Assembly (NCBI GenBank): GCA_942493145.1
Contig: OW818679.1
Coordinates: 1,550,001 to 1,614,000 of the forward strand
Direction of reading: 5' to 3'
Source: ENR-C20 sp942493145
GTDB taxonomy: Bacteria; Bacillota; Clostridia; Acetivibrionales; DTU013
DNA: 64,000 nt
Shown: piece after piece, positions 15,625 to 24,754 of the stretch
Layout: every line of letters begins with the position of its first letter
Position numbering within the stretch: the first letter of the stretch is position 1
Notes under the pieces: generated by a model
The model's input: the letters and a program-made list of their open reading frames with translations, nothing else
Told to the model about the DNA's origin: nothing
Databases searched by the model: none
Program-made: the position numbers and the translations under genes

Positions 15625-16653
15625 ATGAAAACATGTATGGGGGCAATGCAGATGCAAAAAAACAAGGGCTTTATGCTATTCAAAAACAGTCTGATATCAA
15701 TCTCTGTTCCGGTGGGTGTATTTATCATCTTTCAGCTGATATGCAGTTTTAGTGGAGTGAGCTTTATCTCCTCTGCAAACTTTAAATCATTTATCGTCAA
15801 TGTTTTTTATGTTACATTTATCGGATGGGGATTGTTTTTCAATGTGCCGGCTGGGAGATTTGATTTCAGTGTCGGCTCCGTAGTTGTTCTGGCCCCCATG
15901 ATCAGCGGGAATATCGCCCTCACACTTGGGCTGGACGCTATTGGAATGGTTATCGTCTGCACAATTGTCGGGTTGATTCTGGGGACTATTTCCGGGTTGG
16001 CCTATGTACTTCTGAAAATTCCGGCAATGGTTGTTTCCCTTGGGATAGCACTGATATTTGAAGCCTTTACCTTCATCCTTTTCGATGCGAAAGGGACGGT
16101 ACTGATCGGAAAAAACAATATGCTCTATATGATCCAGATACCCCAAATCTTTATTTTGGGAGCTGTTGTACTGGCTGTGCTGATTGTGATTGTAAACTTT
16201 ACCAAGTTCGGTTACAATTTGCGCTCCCTTGCCAGTGGCCAGCAAATATCGGTCAATACAGGGATCAATGAAAAGCTGGTTGCAGTTTTGTGCTATGCTG
16301 CCTGTGGCTCATTATCCGCCATTGCAGGCGTGACGACACTGTCGCGTACAGGAACTATGAGTGCACAACTTGGATTGTCAACAATCATGACCATGTTTCT
16401 GGGGTTCCTGCCAATGTTTATCGGCGGCATCCTTGCCAAATACAGTGAACCGATGACTGGTATATTAATGGGTGGAATAGCAACAGCACTCATCGCTGGA
16501 GGGTTTGCAGCACTCGGAGTGAAACTGGCAGGACAGAACATCATCAATGCCTTCATTTTGTTGGGCTTCCTGATATTTTCAATGAACCAGCATAAATTTA
16601 AAGAATTTACAATGATACGGAAAAGGAAACATGATGCGGTTCAAAACCAATAG
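15625..16653 (+). CDS. Sugar ABC transporter permease (RbsC type), subunit 2
   Basis: This is a second BPD_transp_2 family permease of about 342 residues with multiple hydrophobic helices and the family pattern GRFDFSVGSVVVLAPM. The start is uncertain: the frame is open from 15589, but that ATG has no ribosome binding site. ATG 15625 has AAAGAG 8 bp upstream, and ATG 15646 or 15652 follow a G-rich stretch. It probably pairs with the permease at 13267. The gene closes the transporter part of the operon. Confidence 0.8.
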   Translation: MKTCMGAMQMQKNKGFMLFKNSLISISVPVGVFIIFQLICSFSGVSFISSANFKSFIVNVFYVTFIGWGLFFNVPAGRFDFSVGSVVVLAPMISGNIALTLGLDAIGMVIVCTIVGLILGTISGLAYVLLKIPAMVVSLGIALIFEAFTFILFDAKGTVLIGKNNMLYMIQIPQIFILGAVVLAVLIVIVNFTKFGYNLRSLASGQQISVNTGINEKLVAVLCYAACGSLSAIAGVTTLSRTGTMSAQLGLSTIMTMFLGFLPMFIGGILAKYSEPMTGILMGGIATALIAGGFAALGVKLAGQNIINAFILLGFLIFSMNQHKFKEFTMIRKRKHDAVQNQ

Positions 16654-16717
16654 TTCAATTAACTGGAGGCTTTATTCCGTTGAATTCGAACTGAAATTGA
16701 TATTAAGGAGACCATAA

Positions 16718-18304
16718 ATGGGCAGATGGCAGGATTTTTGTTTAAAGCATTTGAATGCGGGAGTGTCTGATATCAGTCTTATCAGGAAAATGGCAGGCAG
16801 TTTTGGAGAATATGGCATTTATGCTGACTCAATTAATGAGTGTAAAGGTTCGATACTATTCATAATCAAAGAAAATGCAGAAAAGAAGCTTGTGGTTTTT
16901 CGTGAGGGGAATACTTATAATGAATTTGATGGTGAAGAATATTTAATTGGTGATTTTAAAGCAAAGCTTTGTCCCTTAATCCATCAAAACTGTTTATTGA
17001 TCAGGCGTGAATTTCCGTATACAGCTCCAACAGCTGTCTTGAAATTTCAAAAAACCATAGGTCTTGGAGATAGGCTCGGATTGGCTACGCCTGGGCATAT
17101 CAGGCTGATAAAGCATTATGATGTAAAACCTGTGTTTGCGCAGCAGTCAATCAGAGAGTTGAATTTAACCGGGCGTACATATGAGAATGTTCTGGATGGT
17201 GTCAGTTGGGCTGTTTTCCAGGAAGATTACAAAGGAGGCTTTGGTGCTGACGGGGACCACCTGAAAAAGCCTGAAGAGATTCTTATGGCACTTAATTGTG
17301 GCTTTACCATGATAACTCTGGATTGTTCAGAGCATATCAACGACAGAGTATCGGAGCTTTCTGAAGAGGAAGCTGAAAAGCTTTATCTGAATAGTTGTAA
17401 AAACGAAAATATGGAATTGGAAAGCAAATATGCCGGAAAAAAATTTCCATTAAAGAATGGATCTATTATAGAGTTCAGGCCTAATGACCTGAAAGAAATC
17501 ATTCTGACTTACTACAAGGCTGTTAGCTACGCAATCAGTATCTTCAATGAATACATTAAGAATTATCAAAGAGAAGTGGACTTTGAAATATCAATTGATG
17601 AAACCATGACTTCCACCTCACCCGAATCTCATTTCTTTGTTGCGTCAGAGCTTGCTGCAGCTGGTGTAAGGGTTGCATCAATTGCTCCAAGATTCTGTGG
17701 GGAATTTCAAAAAGGTATAGATTATATCGGCGTGGTTGCTCAATTTGAAAAGGAATTTAAAATACATGCTTCTATCGCAGAAAACTTTGGGTATAAATTA
17801 AGTATTCATTCCGGGAGTGATAAGTTCTCGACATTTCCAATCATTGGAGAAAAGACACAGGGAAGATATCATCTGAAAACAGCAGGAACAAATTGGCTTG
17901 AGGCGGTTAGAGTTATTGCTATGAAAGCACCCGGGCTGTACAGGGAAATGCACAGCTTTGCACTGGGCGTATTGGATGAAGCAAAGAAGTATTATCATAT
18001 TGGAGCCGATGTCAGAAATATACCTGACATTGACTCTTTAAGCGATAACAGGCTTCCTGAGTTGATGAACAAGCCGGATTCAAGACAGGTTATGCATATC
18101 ACATACGGATTGATTCTTTTGGCTAAAAACCCTGATGGAAGTCCGCTTTTTAAGGAACGTCTATATGCTGTGCTTCACAATTTTGAACAGGACTATCATG
18201 ATGTGATTTTTAATCATATAGGAAAACATTTAAAGTGCCTGGGAAATGAATCCGAATCCATTAACGAAGGAACAATCAGGAGGAGTAATAATGGCAGATC
18301 TTAA
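16718..18304 (+). CDS. uxaE: Tagaturonate epimerase (UxaE family)
   Basis: The 528-residue length and sequence fit UxaE, the C4 epimerase interconverting D-tagaturonate and D-fructuronate. Recognisable segments are GLGDRLGLATPGHI, WAVFQEDYKGGFGADGDHLK and DFEISIDETMTSTSPESHFF, whose acidic and His residues fit a metal-dependent active site. AAGGAG lies 8 bp upstream of ATG. Together with UxaC and the mannonate oxidoreductase in the same operon it joins the galacturonate and glucuronate branches. The 3' end overlaps the GH3 gene by 14 bp. Confidence 0.85.
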   Translation: MGRWQDFCLKHLNAGVSDISLIRKMAGSFGEYGIYADSINECKGSILFIIKENAEKKLVVFREGNTYNEFDGEEYLIGDFKAKLCPLIHQNCLLIRREFPYTAPTAVLKFQKTIGLGDRLGLATPGHIRLIKHYDVKPVFAQQSIRELNLTGRTYENVLDGVSWAVFQEDYKGGFGADGDHLKKPEEILMALNCGFTMITLDCSEHINDRVSELSEEEAEKLYLNSCKNENMELESKYAGKKFPLKNGSIIEFRPNDLKEIILTYYKAVSYAISIFNEYIKNYQREVDFEISIDETMTSTSPESHFFVASELAAAGVRVASIAPRFCGEFQKGIDYIGVVAQFEKEFKIHASIAENFGYKLSIHSGSDKFSTFPIIGEKTQGRYHLKTAGTNWLEAVRVIAMKAPGLYREMHSFALGVLDEAKKYYHIGADVRNIPDIDSLSDNRLPELMNKPDSRQVMHITYGLILLAKNPDGSPLFKERLYAVLHNFEQDYHDVIFNHIGKHLKCLGNESESINEGTIRRSNNGRS

Positions 18305-19985
18305 AGCGAAACCATTCCATTTAAATGATGAAGATATTGTCTGGGTTGAAAGTACTATTGCAGGAATGACGGTTGAAGAGAAAATTGGTCAATTGTTCAT
18401 TAACCTGTTTTACGATATGAGACCCGAATCATGTAAAGAAATTATTGAAAAATACCACGTAGGCGGAGCAAGATACATGACTGCTCCATCAGAGCAAGTG
18501 TTGGAATTCGCCACGAACCTTCAGAAATTCAGCAAAATACCCATGCTTGTAGCTATAAACCTGGATTCGGGAGGAAATGCCGCCTGCAAGGACGGTACCT
18601 ATATTGCTTCCGCTGCACAGGTTGAAGCAACAGGGAGCGAAAAAGTGGCTTACAACACAGGACTGGTAAGCGGGCGAGAAGCTGTTTCGGTTGGCTGCAA
18701 CTGGAATTTTGGCCCTGATGCTGATATTTTATTTAACTGGAGAAATACAGTTATAAATACAAGAGCTTATGGAACAAATCCTGATGATGTAATTAAATAT
18801 ACCAGTGCCTATATCAAGGGATTGCGCCAAAGTAACATTGCATCCTGCGCCAAACATTTTCCGGGCGATGGAGTTGAGGAACGTGACCAGCATTTGGTCA
18901 TGGGGGTAAATGATCTGGGTCCCGAGGAATGGGACGAAAGCTTTGGAAGGGTTTACAGGCATTTGATAGATGAAGGCGTTATGACAGTTATGACAGGGCA
19001 TATTGCATTACCTGAGTACCAGAAGAAATTGGTTCCGGGCTTGAAAGATGAAGATATAATGCCTGCAACCCTTGCACCTGAACTTATCACAGGGTTGCTT
19101 CGTGGCCAGTTGGGATTCAATGGAGTGGTTGTAACGGATGCATCCCACATGATCGGACTGGCAGCCGCCATGAGACGAAAGGATTATGTACCTCGTGCCA
19201 TCGCAGCAGGCTGTGATATGTTTCTCTTCTTTAACGATATGGATGAAGATTTTGGCTTTATGATGGATGGACACAAAAATGGTGTGATTTCGGAAGAGCG
19301 TTTGTATGATGCACTTCAAAGAATACTGGGATTAAAAGCGGCTTTGGGACTTCACACAAAACAAAAGGAAGGAACCCTTATTCCCCTTGAAGAAGGGATG
19401 AAAACTATTGGTTGCGCTGAACATCTGGTTATGGCGGAAGAAGCAGCCGACATGGGCATTACACTTGTTAAAAACACTTTGAATCAACTTCCCATCAAAC
19501 CTGTCACCCACAAAAGGATTAAATTGGTTTATTTAGGGGGTGATACAGGCAGTATGCATGGAGCAACGAATGAGACATTGCAGATTATTACCGAGGAGCT
19601 TGAAGGTGTGGGCTTTGAAGTTACTTTAAATGATGGCAACACACGGGCTAAGGGTAAAACCCTTGAGTTTTCCAAAAACTGGGATGCTGTATTGGTTTTT
19701 TCCGACATTGCAGGGTATGCAGTTGAAAACAATGTCAGGATAAGATGGAAAACACAGATGTCAACCGACATCCCTTGGTATGTCTGGGAAGTGCCGACTG
19801 TATTCGTATCATTGAATTTTACGACTCACCTTACTGATGTTCCCATGGTGAAGACCTATATAAACGCTTATGGCAATACGAGAACCATTATTCGCCAGGT
19901 AATACAAAAGATCATGGGTGAATCTGAATTCAAAGGAACCAACAACGAGCTTGTATTCTGCGATATGTTGGAGTCAAGGCGATAA
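18291..19985 (+). CDS. Glycoside hydrolase family 3 protein, NagZ-like
   Basis: Start ATG 18291 has AGGAGGAG 4 bp upstream; the frame is open to 18246 but lacks a site there. The product has 564 residues and no signal peptide, so it is cytoplasmic. The N-terminal TIM barrel carries SCAKHFPGDGVEERDQH, the NagZ-type motif with the His acid/base dyad, and GVVVTDASHM with the Asp nucleophile. A shorter alpha/beta domain follows (from about residue 410). NagZ-type enzymes cleave beta-N-acetylglucosaminides, some by phosphorolysis. In this operon it may release hexuronate from an imported oligosaccharide; the linkage is unknown. Confidence 0.75.
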   Translation: MADLKAKPFHLNDEDIVWVESTIAGMTVEEKIGQLFINLFYDMRPESCKEIIEKYHVGGARYMTAPSEQVLEFATNLQKFSKIPMLVAINLDSGGNAACKDGTYIASAAQVEATGSEKVAYNTGLVSGREAVSVGCNWNFGPDADILFNWRNTVINTRAYGTNPDDVIKYTSAYIKGLRQSNIASCAKHFPGDGVEERDQHLVMGVNDLGPEEWDESFGRVYRHLIDEGVMTVMTGHIALPEYQKKLVPGLKDEDIMPATLAPELITGLLRGQLGFNGVVVTDASHMIGLAAAMRRKDYVPRAIAAGCDMFLFFNDMDEDFGFMMDGHKNGVISEERLYDALQRILGLKAALGLHTKQKEGTLIPLEEGMKTIGCAEHLVMAEEAADMGITLVKNTLNQLPIKPVTHKRIKLVYLGGDTGSMHGATNETLQIITEELEGVGFEVTLNDGNTRAKGKTLEFSKNWDAVLVFSDIAGYAVENNVRIRWKTQMSTDIPWYVWEVPTVFVSLNFTTHLTDVPMVKTYINAYGNTRTIIRQVIQKIMGESEFKGTNNELVFCDMLESRR

Positions 19986-20021
19986 ATATCATACTTATAA
20001 GATTATTACGAGGTTATTACT

Positions 20022-21434
20022 ATGAAGGACTTTACAGGCAGGGATTTTTTACTAACAAATATTAAGGGTGAGTATCTATACAGGCATTATGCTCAAAAAT
20101 TGAATATATTCGATTATCATTGTCATTTGAATCCCAGGGATATTGCTGAAGACAGGAAGTTCAACAATGTCGGGGAGCTGATGCTTGAAGGGGATCATTA
20201 CAAGTGGCGTATCATGCGTGCCTATGGTATAGATGAAAATAATATAACAGGCATAGATGTATCTTACAAAGACAAGTTTTTTTCATTCGCAGAGGCGTTG
20301 CCGTTTTTCATCGGGAACCCTGTATATCACTGGGTGCATATGGAACTGAACAAATACTTCGGAATAAAAACGCCGTTGTCAGGAAAAACAGCGGAGCGGG
20401 TTTGGGAAGAGGCAAATGCTAAAATCAAAGAAGGAAAATTCAATGCCTGCAGTCTCATAACAGATTCAAATGTCGAGTTTGCAGCCACTACCGACGACCC
20501 TTCCAGCAACCTTGAATGGCATACAAGGATTGCTGAGAGGAAGGATTTCAATACCAGGATCGTACCCACATGGAGACCGGATAGGGTTATGGATATAACC
20601 TCAGCCGATTATATGGCGTACCTTGACGAGTTGGCTTCGACAGAGGATATGAAGATCAATTCACTGGACGACTTACTTGACCTGATGAAAAAGCGAATGG
20701 ACTTTTTTGAAGCGAACGGCTGCTGCATTGCAGACCATGCACTTACCAACAGCCCGACCGTATGTGGTACCTATTACGATGCAAAAGCTGTTTTGGCAAA
20801 AAAACTTTTTGGAGTTGAGATTGGGACTGAAGAAGCTGAAAAATTCAAGTTTTTCATTTTATTCTTCTTTGGATGTGAGTACTATGCCCGAAATTGGGTC
20901 ATGCAGATGCATCTTTCGACAATACGCAACCAGAATACACGTCTTTTCAAGCTTTTGGGCCCTGATTCCGGACTGGATTCATGCGGAGAGCTTGTTGACA
21001 TAACTGCGCTCCGAAGCTTGTTTGACAGGATAGAAATGGATCGGGGCATGCCCAAAACGATCCTGTATACAATGAATCCGTCTGCATACTATCCGCTGGC
21101 CACACTGGCCGGCACCTTCACGGGAGGAATTCCTGGAAAAATTCAGCTTGGCGCAGCATGGTGGATGCTGGATCACAGGGATGGCATCACTGAACAGCTG
21201 AAAACCCTTGCAAATACCGGAGGACTTGGCCTTCATGTCGGTATGCTGACCGACTCGAGGAGCTTGCTTTCCTATGTAAGGCACGATTACTACAGACGCA
21301 TATTATGCTCATTGATAGGTAAATGGGTGCAAAGCGGGGAAGTGCCGGATGATGAGGAATTGCTGGAAACACTTATCAGAAGTATATGTATAGAAAATGC
21401 AAGGCGGTATTTTAACACTGGGAGGCAAAAATGA
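20022..21434 (+). CDS. uxaC: Uronate isomerase
   Basis: This 470-residue amidohydrolase-superfamily enzyme is full length. The N-terminal metal-binding FDYHCHLNPRDIAEDR (His-x-His) and later segments TSADYMAYL, MQMHLSTIRNQNTRLFK and GMLTDSRSLLSYVRHDYYRR are typical of UxaC. It converts D-glucuronate to D-fructuronate and D-galacturonate to D-tagaturonate in the cytoplasm. It overlaps the following HAD gene by 4 bp (ATGA), indicating translational coupling. Confidence 0.95.
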   Translation: MKDFTGRDFLLTNIKGEYLYRHYAQKLNIFDYHCHLNPRDIAEDRKFNNVGELMLEGDHYKWRIMRAYGIDENNITGIDVSYKDKFFSFAEALPFFIGNPVYHWVHMELNKYFGIKTPLSGKTAERVWEEANAKIKEGKFNACSLITDSNVEFAATTDDPSSNLEWHTRIAERKDFNTRIVPTWRPDRVMDITSADYMAYLDELASTEDMKINSLDDLLDLMKKRMDFFEANGCCIADHALTNSPTVCGTYYDAKAVLAKKLFGVEIGTEEAEKFKFFILFFFGCEYYARNWVMQMHLSTIRNQNTRLFKLLGPDSGLDSCGELVDITALRSLFDRIEMDRGMPKTILYTMNPSAYYPLATLAGTFTGGIPGKIQLGAAWWMLDHRDGITEQLKTLANTGGLGLHVGMLTDSRSLLSYVRHDYYRRILCSLIGKWVQSGEVPDDEELLETLIRSICIENARRYFNTGRQK

Positions 21435-22327
21435 ACAACCAGGGAAAACTATTTGAAATCAACAAGGAACATGATTTTCTTGTGTGTGTAGATTCCGACG
21501 GGTGTGTGTTTGACGCGATGGAAATCAAGCACAAGGAGTGTTTTATTCCAAATATGGTCAATGAATGGGACATGCAGGCTATATCCAAATATGCCCGGGA
21601 AACGGCAGAGTTTGTTAATCTCTATTCAAAATGGAGGGGTACCAACAGGTTCCCCGCTCTGGTGAAGGTGTTTGAGCTGCTTGAGGGCAGAGAGGAAGCA
21701 CGGCTGCGCGGTTATAAGTTACCAATGCTTTCTGCTCTGAAGAAATGGATAAGCGAAGAGCCGGTTCTTGGGAATCCTGCTTTGGAAAAGGCTGTGGCAG
21801 AAACTGATGATCCAGTTCTGAACGGGGCACTCAAATGGTCAAAAGCAGTGAATGAAACAATTGCAAAAATCGTTCGAGGTGTTCCCTATTTCCCTTATGT
21901 TAGAGAAAGCTTTGAAAGGCTTATCAAAAGTGCGGATGCGATGATTGTATCGGCTACACCCCATGAAGCTCTTGAAAGGGAATGGACCGAGCATGACCTG
22001 ATGAAATATGTGAAGTTGGTTGCCGGACAGGAATTGGGAAGCAAGAAGCACTGTATAGAAATTGCGATACTAGACAGATACGACTGTGAAAAAGTGTTGA
22101 TGGTCGGCGATGCCATAGGAGATATGCAGGCAGCTAAGGATAATGGTGTCCTCTTTTATCCGATAAACCCCGGTAATGAGGACAAGTCGTGGAAGCGCTT
22201 CCATGATGAAGCGTTGGATATGTTTTTTGGCGGCTTATATAAAGGGAAATACGAAGATGGACTTATAGCTGAATTTGAAGGCTATCTGCCGGAAAAACCA
22301 TGGTGGGAAGATCAGAAAGGATATTGA
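21431..22327 (+). CDS. HAD-superfamily hydrolase
   Basis: This 298-residue protein has the HAD motifs in order: motif I VDSDGCVFD (DxD nucleophile), motif II IVSATP, a Lys in GSKKHCIE, and motif IV VGDAIGDMQAA. A large helical cap lies between motif I and motif II (about residues 35-160). Such enzymes are mostly phosphatases. Within a hexuronate operon it may act on a sugar or sugar-acid phosphate, or as a damage-control phosphatase; the substrate is not predictable. It is coupled by overlap to uxaC and abuts the 6-phosphogluconate dehydrogenase gene. Confidence 0.75.
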   Translation: MNNQGKLFEINKEHDFLVCVDSDGCVFDAMEIKHKECFIPNMVNEWDMQAISKYARETAEFVNLYSKWRGTNRFPALVKVFELLEGREEARLRGYKLPMLSALKKWISEEPVLGNPALEKAVAETDDPVLNGALKWSKAVNETIAKIVRGVPYFPYVRESFERLIKSADAMIVSATPHEALEREWTEHDLMKYVKLVAGQELGSKKHCIEIAILDRYDCEKVLMVGDAIGDMQAAKDNGVLFYPINPGNEDKSWKRFHDEALDMFFGGLYKGKYEDGLIAEFEGYLPEKPWWEDQKGY

Positions 22328-23782
22328 GTGATGATTAAAGCAGATATTGGCCTGATTGGTCTGGCTGTCATGGGTGAAAACCTTGTGATGAATATGGAAA
22401 GCAAAGGCTTTTCAGTTGCCGTATATAACCGTAGCACCGAAAAGGTTACGAATTTTGTAGAAGGAATAGCAAAAGGAAAAAAAATTATTGGAACGTTGAC
22501 CATTAAAAAATTGGCAGCCTCACTGAAGAAGCCGCGGAAGGTCATGATGATGGTCAAGGCTGGAAAACCGGTCGATGAACTGATCGATCTGCTAATTCCC
22601 TGTCTTGAAAAGGGTGACATCATCATTGATGGAGGAAACTCTCACTTTACTGATACGATGCGAAGAACCGCCTATGTGGAGGAAAAGGGCTTGTTTTATA
22701 TCGGCACTGGGGTTTCCGGGGGAGAAGAAGGCGCCCTGAAAGGCCCTAGTATTATGCCAGGAGGCTCATTCGCTGCGTGGCCTTTTGTAAAACCGATTTT
22801 TCAAGCAATCGCTGCAAAAGTTGAGGGCGGTAGTCCCTGCTGTGACTGGGTGGGTGATAATGGTGCCGGGCACTTTGTAAAAATGGTCCATAATGGGATC
22901 GAATACGGAGATATGCAGCTCATTTGTGAAGCGTATCATTTGATGAGGGATTACCTTGGGATGACGACGGACGAAATGTATGAGGCTTTCAAGGAATGGA
23001 ACGAAGGCGAGCTTGACAGCTATCTGATTGAAATCACCCGTGACATTTTAGCCTGCCGTGACACCGATGGCTTGCCGCTTATTGATAAGATACTCGATTC
23101 TGCTGGACAAAAGGGAACGGGTAAATGGACATCTGTCGTAGCGCTTGATGAAGGAATCGCCCTGACATTGATAGGAGAAGCGGTTTATGCACGCTGTCTT
23201 TCAGCAATAAACGAAGAAAGGGTGGAAGCATCAAGAGTGCTTTCAGGACCAAAGCCCGAGTTTGGTGGGGATAGGAAGTTGTTTTTGGAAGATATAAGGA
23301 ATGCACTTTATGCATCGAAAATCATATCCTATGCACAGGGCTATACCCTGATGCAGGCCGCAGCAAAAACATACGGCTGGAAACTCAATTACGGCAGTAT
23401 TGCATTGATGTGGCGCGGCGGATGTATTATACGGTCGGCGTTTTTGGGTAAAATCAAGGAAGCCTTTGACAGAAACCCTAAATTGAACAATCTTTTACTG
23501 GATGCATATTTCAAAGAAAAAGTACAGGATGCCCAGGATGGCTGGCGAAGGGTGGCTGCGACTGCGCTACTGAACGGTATACCTGTTCCGGCCTTTTCCT
23601 CTGCACTTTGCTACTTTGACGCATACAGGTGCGAGAGACTCCCTGCAAACCTGCTTCAGGCCCAGCGTGACTACTTCGGGGCACACACCTATGAACGGAT
23701 CGACAGAAAGCGCGGAGAGTATTATCACACAAATTGGACAGGACAGGGCGGCAGTACCTCCGCATCCACTTATAGCATATAG
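22328..23782 (+). CDS. gnd: 6-phosphogluconate dehydrogenase, decarboxylating
   Basis: The 484-residue length is that of full-size Gnd. Seen are the NADP-binding GLAVMGENLVMNMESKGF, the substrate motif GVSGGEEGALKGPSIMPGG, the catalytic KMVHNGIEYGDMQ (Lys and Asn), GQKGTGKWTS, and the C-terminal R/H-containing tail ending YHTNWTG. It oxidises 6-phosphogluconate to ribulose 5-phosphate and CO2. The start is GTG 22328 or ATG 22331, directly at the HAD stop codon. Its place inside a hexuronate operon is unusual and implies that gluconate or 6-phosphogluconate is an intermediate of this pathway. Confidence 0.92.
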   Translation: MMIKADIGLIGLAVMGENLVMNMESKGFSVAVYNRSTEKVTNFVEGIAKGKKIIGTLTIKKLAASLKKPRKVMMMVKAGKPVDELIDLLIPCLEKGDIIIDGGNSHFTDTMRRTAYVEEKGLFYIGTGVSGGEEGALKGPSIMPGGSFAAWPFVKPIFQAIAAKVEGGSPCCDWVGDNGAGHFVKMVHNGIEYGDMQLICEAYHLMRDYLGMTTDEMYEAFKEWNEGELDSYLIEITRDILACRDTDGLPLIDKILDSAGQKGTGKWTSVVALDEGIALTLIGEAVYARCLSAINEERVEASRVLSGPKPEFGGDRKLFLEDIRNALYASKIISYAQGYTLMQAAAKTYGWKLNYGSIALMWRGGCIIRSAFLGKIKEAFDRNPKLNNLLLDAYFKEKVQDAQDGWRRVAATALLNGIPVPAFSSALCYFDAYRCERLPANLLQAQRDYFGAHTYERIDRKRGEYYHTNWTGQGGSTSASTYSI

Positions 23783-23822
23783 ATTTAATAACATTTCTTT
23801 TGAGGAAATACGGGGTAAAAAT

Positions 23823-24677
23823 ATGAATCTTCCATTTGAAATTGATTTGTCAGGGAAAACCGCAGTAGTAACAGGAGGCGGAGGCGTTCTTTGCAGCGGT
23901 TTTTGTATAGCACTAGCGAAATGCGGGGCAAATGTGGCAGTGTTGAGCCGCAGAAAAGAGAAGGCTGATATTGTTGCCGATGAGATCAAAAAAGCCGGTG
24001 GGACGGCCATAGGGCTTGCGGCCAATGTACTGGACCGTCAGGATCTTGAAGCTGCACGGGAAATCATAAACAGAGAGCTTGGATCATGTGATATCCTGAT
24101 CAATGGCGCCGGTGGAAATGACCCAAAGGCGAATACCACAAAGGAATATCTCTTCAGAGAGGACTTTGATCCAAATGAGGGTGTTGTTTCCTTCTTCGAT
24201 CTGGAATCGAAAAATATTGGGTCTGTATTTAATCTGAATTTTCTGGGTACGTTTATCCCTACACAGGTTTTTGCAAGGGATATGGCAGATAAAGTAGGGG
24301 CTACGATCATCAACATTTCCTCCATGAACGCATTTTCTCCGCTTACGAAAATTCCGGCATACAGCGCTTCAAAGGCAGCGGTATCGAACTTTACACAGTG
24401 GCTGGCAGTCCATATGTCCAAGGTAGGCATTAGGGTAAATGCAATTGCTCCAGGTTTTTTTATGTCGGAGCAAAACAGGGATTTAATGTTGAATCCGGAC
24501 GGCTCACTTTCCAAAAGGGCGGAAAAGATAATCGGAATGACCCCTATGGGCAGGTTTGGAAACAATGATGACCTGACTGGGACTTTGCTCTGGCTGGTCA
24601 GTGAAAAAGCGTCAGGTTTTGTCAATGGCGTTATTATTCCTGTCGATGGCGGGTTTTCTGCGTATTCCGGGGTATAG
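23823..24677 (+). CDS. SDR oxidoreductase, likely D-mannonate (fructuronate) oxidoreductase
   Basis: Start ATG 23823 gives 284 residues; the longer frame overlaps gnd and is unlikely. The SDR pattern is complete: TGGGGVLCSGF for the dinucleotide, NGAGG, catalytic Ser in INISSMNAFS, and YSASK. The N-terminal FEIDLSGKTAVVTGGGGV and the insertion NDPKANTTKEYLF resemble Firmicute SDR-type mannonate oxidoreductases (UxuB-like), which reduce D-fructuronate to D-mannonate. The operon context with uxaC and uxaE supports this role. Confidence 0.8.
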   Translation: MNLPFEIDLSGKTAVVTGGGGVLCSGFCIALAKCGANVAVLSRRKEKADIVADEIKKAGGTAIGLAANVLDRQDLEAAREIINRELGSCDILINGAGGNDPKANTTKEYLFREDFDPNEGVVSFFDLESKNIGSVFNLNFLGTFIPTQVFARDMADKVGATIINISSMNAFSPLTKIPAYSASKAAVSNFTQWLAVHMSKVGIRVNAIAPGFFMSEQNRDLMLNPDGSLSKRAEKIIGMTPMGRFGNNDDLTGTLLWLVSEKASGFVNGVIIPVDGGFSAYSGV

Positions 24678-24754
24678 GCATATCTGGGTGTATAAGGGCT
24701 TCTGCACATCTGGGGTACGCCAGAGTTGAATAATGGTGAACGGAGGACATCAAT

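Noticed and set aside
24680..24754. Possible riboswitch or leader before the LarA-like gene
   Set aside because: The 75-bp gap has no recognisable structure beyond the GGAGG site.
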